In this document: positions 1 to 3,726 of the stretch, in pieces | How the letters are laid out: each line of letters begins with the position of its first letter | How positions within the stretch are numbered: position 1 is the stretch's first letter | Source of the DNA: Candidatus Heimdallarchaeota archaeon | GTDB lineage: Archaea > Asgardarchaeota > Heimdallarchaeia > Hodarchaeales > LC-3 | NCBI GenBank assembly: GCA_027364495.1 | Contig: DAHXPE010000036.1 | Span: 1-5,252 of the forward strand | DNA length: 5,252 nt | Direction of reading: 5' to 3' | The notes under the pieces: model-generated | Seen by the model: only the letters and a program-made list of their open reading frames with translations | Databases searched by the model: none | Told to the model about the DNA's origin: nothing | Translations under genes and position numbers: made by a program

Positions 1-138
1 AAGGGAGTACACCAAATGCTGCTGGAAGAATGGGATTATCTGCAACTGGAAAAGACCATATACCATTTGATTGATCATCCATTTTGTAATATATCACGTT
101 AATAGGAACATATTCAGCACCAATACCAATTTTCATAT
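1..138. repeat. Left arm of a perfect 138-bp inverted repeat
   Basis: Every base of 1-138 is the reverse complement of 353-490; paired coordinates sum to 491. The identity stops abruptly inside, where G139 faces G352. On the minus strand this arm repeats part of the membrane-protein gene on the other side: residues 72-116 of the 142-510 frame, running toward the left edge. Identity over a coding stretch, with no divergence and right at the window edge, fits a fold-back chimera from amplification or assembly, or a very recent inverted duplication. The arm may continue left of the window, which cannot be seen. Confidence 0.97.
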
Positions 139-141
139 GGA

Positions 142-510
142 TTGATAATTTTAAGTGAATTCCTCGAGGGAAAAGTATTTAAACATGTAAAAAAATTTTA
201 TTCTATTGCTATAAATAATTTTGAAAACAGTGGTCCCATTGAAATAGCCGGTGAAATTTTGGATATGGCTTTTTGGACCGGAGTAGTTTTTGCATTATTT
301 GTTGCTATCTGGGCGAGTATAATTATTAATATGGGTTCTCGAAGTCTTGGTGATATGAAAATTGGTATTGGTGCTGAATATGTTCCTATTAACGTGATAT
401 ATTACAAAATGGATGATCAATCAAATGGTATATGGTCTTTTCCAGTTGCAGATAATCCCATTCTTCCAGCAGCATTTGGTGTACTCCCTTCTAATTGGAT
501 ACAAATCTAG
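142..510 (+). CDS. Unrecognised single-span membrane protein, 5' end uncertain
   Basis: I do not recognise this 122-codon frame. One clear transmembrane segment lies at about residues 43-63 (rich in A, F, V, W and I). Before it is a K/E/N-rich stretch, probably cytosolic. After it are about 55 residues with many G, P, D and Y, ending PSNWIQI and a TAG stop. The nominal start at 142 is a TTG with no ribosome binding site. The frame is open back to 106, but that part is inside the inverted-repeat arm, so the true N-terminus is probably missing or scrambled by the fold-back. The first ATG in frame is residue 42 (265), too late to keep the whole membrane segment comfortably. The next gene begins 41 bases after the stop on the same strand, so the two may be cotranscribed. 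The frame is probably real coding sequence; its function is unknown. Confidence 0.55.
   Translation: MIILSEFLEGKVFKHVKKFYSIAINNFENSGPIEIAGEILDMAFWTGVVFALFVAIWASIIINMGSRSLGDMKIGIGAEYVPINVIYYKMDDQSNGIWSFPVADNPILPAAFGVLPSNWIQI
353..490. repeat. Right arm of the 138-bp inverted repeat
   Basis: This is the partner of 1-138, with a 214-base spacer (139-352) between the arms. It lies wholly inside the 142-510 reading frame, and that frame runs through both of its edges (into it from the spacer and out to the stop at 508-510). The right arm is therefore probably the native copy and the left arm the inverted duplicate. No terminal features of an insertion sequence and no target-site duplication are visible. 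Confidence 0.97.
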
Positions 511-551
511 AGTATATCTTCCTTTAATTAATTTGAAAGTGATGAACAATT

Positions 552-1025
552 ATGTTTGAATGGTTAAAAAAAAGAAATCTTTCAGATGCTATTTATTTAT
601 TAATTTACCTCATTAGTCTTGGTTTATATTGTATACCAAGTTTAAACCAACAAATTACAAGCATTTATATGTTTCAGTTTCTTTACTTTATAGCAATAAT
701 TAGGGAATTAATCTGGATTCTGTCTCATTTATCATCAAAGGAAGTTATTATATTAAGTATTTTTAGAACGATAACTCTTTACTTTTGGTACTTATTAACT
801 ATCTCAACACTTTCATTTGCAGAAAGTTTTTCTAATCTAAATGGACAAATCGTGTTGTTTTTGCCGGCTAATGATGAAGGTTTTTGGTGGTTAAGCATTT
901 TCTTTGCTGTATTTGGGTGTATATTTTTTGTTATTTCCAATTATTACTACGAAAAGAATATTAAAGTACTTGCATTCGAACACAGTGGATTTACAAGTTG
1001 GAAGAAATATTCAACCGTTATTTAA
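552..1025 (+). CDS. Unrecognised polytopic membrane protein (about four helices)
   Basis: This 157-residue protein has no family I can name. Hydrophobic segments lie at about residues 12-30, 35-58, 65-88 and 110-131. The charged N-terminus (MFEWLKKRN) suggests an inside start, and the short tail after the last helix carries K and E residues. W, F and Y are frequent at helix ends, as in genuine membrane proteins. The ATG at 552 is preceded by GTGAT at 539-543, eight bases upstream, which resembles part of an archaeal GGTGATC-type ribosome binding site. The stop is TAA at 1023-1025, but the same frame stays open afterwards with protein-like sequence to 1118, so the gene may be cut short by a nonsense change or sequencing error. 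The preceding small membrane-protein frame ends 41 bases upstream, and the two could form an operon. Confidence 0.65.
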   Translation: MFEWLKKRNLSDAIYLLIYLISLGLYCIPSLNQQITSIYMFQFLYFIAIIRELIWILSHLSSKEVIILSIFRTITLYFWYLLTISTLSFAESFSNLNGQIVLFLPANDEGFWWLSIFFAVFGCIFFVISNYYYEKNIKVLAFEHSGFTSWKKYSTVI

Positions 1026-1121
1026 TCAGCAATTTTAAAGAAAAGAGAAAAAGAAGAAAGTCCGACATTCGTTGATGTAGTGAAGATAATCTCCCAAATG
1101 AAGAAAGAATACCACGCCTAA
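1026..1121 (+). pseudogene. Possible in-frame C-terminal remnant of the 552-1025 membrane protein
   Basis: Directly after the TAA at 1023-1025, in the same frame, come 31 sense codons and then a TAA at 1119-1121. The peptide begins SAILKKREKEESPTF, continues VDVVKIISQMKKEYHA, and looks like a charged linker followed by an amphipathic helix. That would be a normal cytosolic tail for a membrane protein ending at residue 157. It has no start codon or ribosome binding site of its own. It may be the tail of the upstream gene separated by a nonsense mutation or base-call error, or chance open sequence in a purine-rich stretch. The evidence is composition only. Confidence 0.3.
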
Positions 1122-1162
1122 AAGACTTAAGAGAGCTAGGAAAATAAGTATCCTAAAATTAC

Positions 1163-1180
1163 TAAGTTTTTTAGTTTAAG
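1163..1180 (+). terminator. Weak T6 tract, possible terminator after the membrane gene
   Basis: Six T residues at 1167-1172, followed by AGTTT, lie downstream of the second membrane-protein frame. There is no convincing hairpin. A U-rich tract alone can terminate archaeal RNA polymerase, but six T in such AT-rich sequence is weak support. Confidence 0.25.
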
Positions 1181-1252
1181 GAAAATATTAATAAAGAAAA
1201 AAACTAGAATAAAAAATTGTTTAGAAATTCATTACTTTTATTAAAAACAATT

Positions 1253-1257
1253 AGGAG
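1253..1257 (+). promoter_or_regulatory. AGGAG ribosome binding site candidate for the zinc micro-protein
   Basis: AGGAG lies 12 bases before the ATG at 1270. This is the clearest purine-rich Shine-Dalgarno-like motif in the window, although the spacing is longer than the usual 5-9 bases. It supports translation of the short frame that follows. Confidence 0.45.
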
Positions 1258-1269
1258 AAAATAAAACTT

Positions 1270-1413
1270 ATGTCAGCTGAACAAGCCTGTGTTCATGTTT
1301 GGAACGAAAATAAAGTCTGGACTGGTGGTCCATCATATATTCGAATGTGTGAAAAATGTGGGATAAAAGAATCCTATTCAAAAGCCGATGTTAAAAAACC
1401 TCATCATGAATAA
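1270..1413 (+). CDS. 47-residue putative zinc-binding micro-protein (CxH...CxxC)
   Basis: This short frame reads MSAEQACVHVWNENKVWTGG at its start and ends VKKPHHE before TAA. It contains C7-x-H9, then after 17 residues C27-x-x-C30-G, giving four ligands in the spacing of a small zinc ribbon. The CxHxW start and CEKCG knuckle recur in tiny archaeal, bacterial and phage proteins where a short beta hairpin joins the two halves. No catalytic domain is present, so it is more likely a structural, nucleic-acid-binding or protein-binding unit; that role is inference. The start is supported by AGGAG at 1253-1257. The gene stands alone, 148 bases after the last protein-like stretch of the upstream membrane gene, and a T8 tract lies 147 bases after its stop. 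A chance frame is unlikely, given the ligand spacing and an amino-acid content richer in C, H, W and G than the surrounding AT-rich sequence would give. Confidence 0.65.
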   Translation: MSAEQACVHVWNENKVWTGGPSYIRMCEKCGIKESYSKADVKKPHHE

Positions 1414-1560
1414 AATTAATACCTAAGACAAATGGAAAAACTGATTAAAGAGGGATTCTAAAGTAGTAGATTACTTTATAGTACAGATACCCTAAAATAA
1501 GCTAAAAAAGATTCAGAAAATAAAGAAATCTAATTTAAAAGTAATTTTTAAAATTTTACC

Positions 1561-1568
1561 TTTTTTTT
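1561..1568 (+). terminator. T8 tract, likely archaeal-type terminator
   Basis: Eight consecutive T residues follow CC at 1559-1560, downstream of the zinc micro-protein and with no stable GC hairpin. A bare oligo-T tract is the usual intrinsic terminator form in archaea. It would end the micro-protein transcript about 150 bases after the stop codon. Confidence 0.45.
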
Positions 1569-1634
1569 ATAATAAAAATATGTTATAATAAGCACTGATA
1601 TAAAAAATATACTTCCGTTTAGACTTGGTACTTT

Positions 1635-1658
1635 AATTTGGAGTTTTAAATCCAAATT
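1635..1658. repeat. Perfect 8-bp hairpin, TGGA/TCCA type, first copy
   Basis: AATTTGGA (1635-1642) and TCCAAATT (1651-1658) are exact complements around the 8-base loop GTTTTAAA. The inner half of the stem (TGGA/TCCA) is the same as in the second hairpin at 1705-1727. It could be a stem of a structured RNA or a protein-binding palindrome. No T-run follows, so it is not a classic terminator. Confidence 0.6.
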
Positions 1659-1704
1659 ATTTTGATTTTGTTATAATTGGACCTAATTTTATTGATTTAT
1701 TCTG

Positions 1705-1727
1705 CAAATGGAATCTTAATCCATTTG
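1705..1727. repeat. Perfect 8-bp hairpin, TGGA/TCCA type, second copy
   Basis: CAAATGGA (1705-1712) and TCCATTTG (1720-1727) are exact complements around the 7-base loop ATCTTAA. The stem can gain a G-U pair outside (1704 with 1728). It lies about 70 bases from the first hairpin, with similar stem length, loop size and inner stem sequence, so the two look like a pair rather than isolated accidents. Confidence 0.6.
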
Positions 1728-1770
1728 TCCTAACAATTTTGTAATAATTCACTATTATAAAATTTGTTTA

Positions 1771-2093
1771 TTAAATTTAAAAAACCTACGCAAAGAATGT
1801 GAAAATAAAGATTTATAAAATGAATTTGTAATAAAAAAGGATTTGATTTGGCTCTTATAAATATTTGAGTGGATTGATTGGTTAAAAATATTGAAAATAG
1901 AGAATGAAATAGTAGTATCAGAAGTTTTTTCAAAGGACCAAGACACATCATCAAGAATAGCGATATAAAGATGGATGAAAATAAATAAGGTTTATTGACT
2001 GATACCTTACATCTGTTTATAAAGTGGTTAGCTGGGTTCAATTTAAAGGTGAATTTCATTCTACAAAAGTCTTACAGCATTAATAATCTTTAA
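1771..2093 (+). pseudogene. Possible decayed protein gene, family not recognised
   Basis: One frame from 1771 to 1995 reads like protein but is broken by TAA at 1816, 1858 and 1966. Its longest open piece, 1861-1965, has 35 codons and includes IFEWIDWLKILKIENEIVV and then SEVFSKDQDTSSRIAI. Another frame carries GLLTDTLHLFIKWLAGFNLK and a further 14 residues at 1989-2090, ending in TAA at 2091. One frameshift and a few nonsense changes would join these pieces into a protein of about 100 residues. The stretch is purine-rich on the plus strand, as coding or transcribed strands often are. No transposase or other family motif can be named. AT-rich noncoding DNA can also give K/I/N/L-rich translations, so this is a tentative call. 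Confidence 0.25.
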
Positions 2094-2142
2094 AATAATT
2101 ATACTTACTATTTTTGCTAAAAAAAGCTGTTAGATTATTAAT
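2079..2142. repeat. 11-bp inverted repeat upstream of the transporter
   Basis: ATTAATAATCT (2079-2089) and AGATTATTAAT (2132-2142) are exact reverse complements separated by 42 bases. The right arm overlaps a smaller inverted repeat, CTGTTA (2127-2132) with TAACAG (2142-2147), so the two structures could not form together. Both lie before the predicted TATA element and would act, if at all, as regulator-binding DNA. The sequence is AT-rich, so chance is possible. Confidence 0.3.
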
Positions 2143-2171
2143 AACAGTAGTAAAAAGACTCACCTAAGATC

Positions 2172-2187
2172 TATAATATAATAAAAA
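2172..2187 (+). promoter_or_regulatory. TATA-like promoter element of the MFS transporter gene
   Basis: The run TATAATATAATAAAAA begins 41 bases before the GTG at 2213. With archaeal spacing of about 25 bases from the TATA centre, transcription would start near 2203-2208, giving a leader of only a few bases. This agrees with the lack of any Shine-Dalgarno motif before the start. If the organism were bacterial, the same run could be read as a -10 box. Confidence 0.5.
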
Positions 2188-2212
2188 GCGTAACCAAAAC
2201 AGATTTGATAGC

Positions 2213-3466
2213 GTGAATATGTACACGGAAAATAAAAAAACCAGTTTAAATATAAAATTAGCCCTTGTTTCTATATTTTTAATAGGAATATCTAATGGAT
2301 TATTTTTTAGTGGAGTTTTTTCGGTATTTGTGGTAACACTTGGAGGTGATAATGCTAGTTTAGGTTTCTTGTCATCTTTTGGTGGAATTATACTTATATC
2401 AGCCTTAGCACCAGGTGGTTATCTGGTGGATAAAATAAATAGAAGCTATATTTTAAAATTAGGATTAATAGCTAATTTCGTTGGTTATCTGATACTAATT
2501 TTGTCGAATAATATGTTTGGTCTATACATTTCTCAAATTTTTATAAGCTTAGGGCAAGGGCTTTCTTCACCAGCATTACAATCATTAATTGCAGATTCTA
2601 TTAAGACAAATAAGCGTGAATCAACCTATGGAAAATTGTATTTAGTCGAAAATATAGGCAATGGTATAGGACCATTATTTGCCGTTATCACATTTTTAAT
2701 AATAGGAGACAATTGGAATTTACCAACCTTAAAAGAAGTATTTTATGTAGCTTTCATATTTTTGATTATAGGCATAATAGTTCAATCTAATATGAGTGAA
2801 AGACATTCTTTTGGTAGTGAATCAGAAAGTAATGAAATAAAAGCTGGTACTAATAACAAAACAAAACGAGACTGGTCTAGAACATGGTGGTTTGTTCCAT
2901 CTTTCATAATAGTCTTAGGATTTGTAATTGCTATTGGAGCTGGATTAAGCGTCAGTTATTTTCCAATATTTTTTAAAGATGTTTATAATCAATTACCCAT
3001 AACAGTAAATATATTATTCTTCTTATCAGCGATGGTAACAGGAATTGTAGGATACATAGCACCAAAATTTGCCAAATTAGTAGGAAAGATAGAAGCAATG
3101 GCATTATTACAATTATTTGCAACCTTTATGTTTTTCTTAATAGCTTTGATCCCACCCTTTGAATTTGTAGCAATTTTCTTTTTAATGCGAGGAGCATTCA
3201 TGAATGCCAGCACACCAATAAAAAATGCCGTGGTAATGGACTTGGTACCAAAACGAATGCGTGGCAAAATGAGTTCACTTGAAAGTTTGACGTTCTCGCT
3301 TGTTTTTTCTCTATCAGCTGGTATAGGAGGAGTGCTGCTTGATCAATACAATTTTCAAGTGTTATTCTTCTCTACTACATTCCTTTATATAGTAGGTACA
3401 TTACCCTTATTATTTTTGCGTCCTTTTGTAACTGTTAGTGGAAAACCTGTTGAATTACCCTTATAA
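2213..3466 (+). CDS. Major facilitator superfamily (MFS) transporter, exporter-like
   Basis: This is a complete 417-residue membrane carrier of normal MFS length with about 12 helices in two halves, near residues 15-43, 49-72, 78-98, 100-118, 145-165, 173-192, 226-250, 263-285, 293-312, 313-335, 356-375 and 383-405. The 2-3 loop carries the family motif A as G69-Y-L-V-D73-K-I-N-R77. The two halves are joined by a hydrophilic loop at about 194-226, rich in S, E, N and K. In the second half, RGAFMNASTPIKNAVVMD (326-343) followed by VPKRMRG is typical of drug:proton antiporter-like members. Such proteins move small molecules across the cytoplasmic membrane using an ion gradient; the substrate cannot be told from sequence. 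The start may be GTG 2213 or ATG 2219, two codons on; neither has a ribosome binding site, and a near-leaderless mRNA is likely. The gene has its own TATA-like element and a T10 tract after the stop, so it is probably monocistronic. Confidence 0.93.
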   Translation: MNMYTENKKTSLNIKLALVSIFLIGISNGLFFSGVFSVFVVTLGGDNASLGFLSSFGGIILISALAPGGYLVDKINRSYILKLGLIANFVGYLILILSNNMFGLYISQIFISLGQGLSSPALQSLIADSIKTNKRESTYGKLYLVENIGNGIGPLFAVITFLIIGDNWNLPTLKEVFYVAFIFLIIGIIVQSNMSERHSFGSESESNEIKAGTNNKTKRDWSRTWWFVPSFIIVLGFVIAIGAGLSVSYFPIFFKDVYNQLPITVNILFFLSAMVTGIVGYIAPKFAKLVGKIEAMALLQLFATFMFFLIALIPPFEFVAIFFLMRGAFMNASTPIKNAVVMDLVPKRMRGKMSSLESLTFSLVFSLSAGIGGVLLDQYNFQVLFFSTTFLYIVGTLPLLFLRPFVTVSGKPVELPL

Positions 3467-3469
3467 ATA

Positions 3470-3479
3470 TTTTTTTTTT
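3470..3479 (+). terminator. T10 tract, terminator of the MFS gene
   Basis: Ten consecutive T residues start three bases after the TAA at 3464-3466, with no hairpin before them. This matches archaeal oligo-T termination and is the longest T-run in the window. It should separate the transporter from the helicase gene. Confidence 0.65.
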
Positions 3480-3529
3480 AGTCATAGAGTGCATGAGCTA
3501 AGTCTCCTCCATTATTTTCTTTCGATAAG

Positions 3530-3578
3530 AAAGATTTTGTAAAGTACTTCTAGCGACCTCTTACAAAGATTTTGTAAA
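3530..3578. repeat. Two 14-bp direct repeats, 35 bases apart
   Basis: AAAGATTTTGTAAA occurs exactly at 3530-3543 and 3565-3578. The second copy contains the near-palindrome ATTTTGTAAAAT (3569-3580), and a partial third copy, TTGTAAAAT, lies at 3619-3627. A 35-base offset is a little over three helical turns. The repeats sit between the transporter terminator and the helicase start, where a regulator of the helicase gene could bind. Two copies are too few for a CRISPR array. Confidence 0.5.
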
Positions 3579-3673
3579 ATAGGTATCAAAATAAAATTAA
3601 ACAAGTAAAAAAGAAATATTGTAAAATCATTCACAAAAGGATTTTCTTCATTAAGGCAAGTGACAAGTCCTTA

Positions 3674-3726
3674 TAAGATGAAGATAAAAAATCAAGCATC
3701 TGATTGTTATTATTTAAGATGAAGAT
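3674..3726 (+). repeat. 12-bp direct repeat around the helicase start, with a 14-codon upstream frame
   Basis: TAAGATGAAGAT occurs at 3674-3685 and again at 3715-3726; the second copy contains the helicase ATG (3719). The first copy's ATG (3678) opens a 14-codon frame, MKIKNQASDCYYLR. Its TGA (3720-3722) overlaps the helicase ATG as ATGA, the usual geometry for translational coupling. A TATA-like CTTATAAG at 3670-3677 abuts the first copy. If transcription starts about 25 bases after this element, the upstream frame's start would not be in the mRNA. The short frame may therefore be a by-product of a small duplication. Confidence 0.3.

Larger units (their letters stand above)
1414..2212. other. 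Long intergenic region, about 800 bases, no convincing intact gene
   Basis: Between the zinc micro-protein and the transporter, no frame on either strand makes a convincing gene. From left to right it holds short protein-like pieces broken by TAA (1432-1530), a T8 tract (1561-1568), AT boxes (around 1579-1590), two similar 8-bp hairpins (1635-1658 and 1705-1727), a purine-rich stretch that may be a decayed gene (1771-2093), short inverted repeats (2079-2147), and the transporter promoter (2172-2187). The minus-strand frames over 1730-2059 are best explained by the pyrimidine-rich complement having few stop codons. Confidence 0.6.

Noticed and set aside
1..490. Insertion sequence or transposon ends
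   Set aside because: The 214-base spacer has no transposase and the arms are coding sequence of one gene. The arms are far longer and more exact than typical terminal repeats, and no target duplication is visible.
1023..1533. TAA reassigned to a sense codon
   Set aside because: In-frame TAA separates protein-like pieces after two genes, but the 417-codon transporter and the 511 visible helicase codons contain no TAA. Chance stops in DNA this AT-rich are mostly TAA.
1730..2059. Minus-strand frames of 109 and 63 codons over the intergenic region
   Set aside because: Both are F, L, I and S-rich translations of the pyrimidine-rich complement of a purine-rich strand, where stop codons are naturally rare. 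Two different minus frames are open at once, no ribosome binding site or promoter is evident, and no family is recognisable.
2026..2060. tRNA-like GGTTCAA near 2034
   Set aside because: The bases around GGGTTCAATTT cannot form a T-arm stem, and no acceptor or anticodon stems are found at the right spacing.
2989..3267. Minus-strand 92-codon frame inside the transporter
   Set aside because: It is antisense to well-supported MFS coding sequence that includes conserved family motifs, so it is a shadow frame.
3530..3627. CRISPR-like repeats
   Set aside because: There are only two exact 14-base copies and one partial copy. The units are too short and too few, the spacers are unequal, and no cas gene is nearby.
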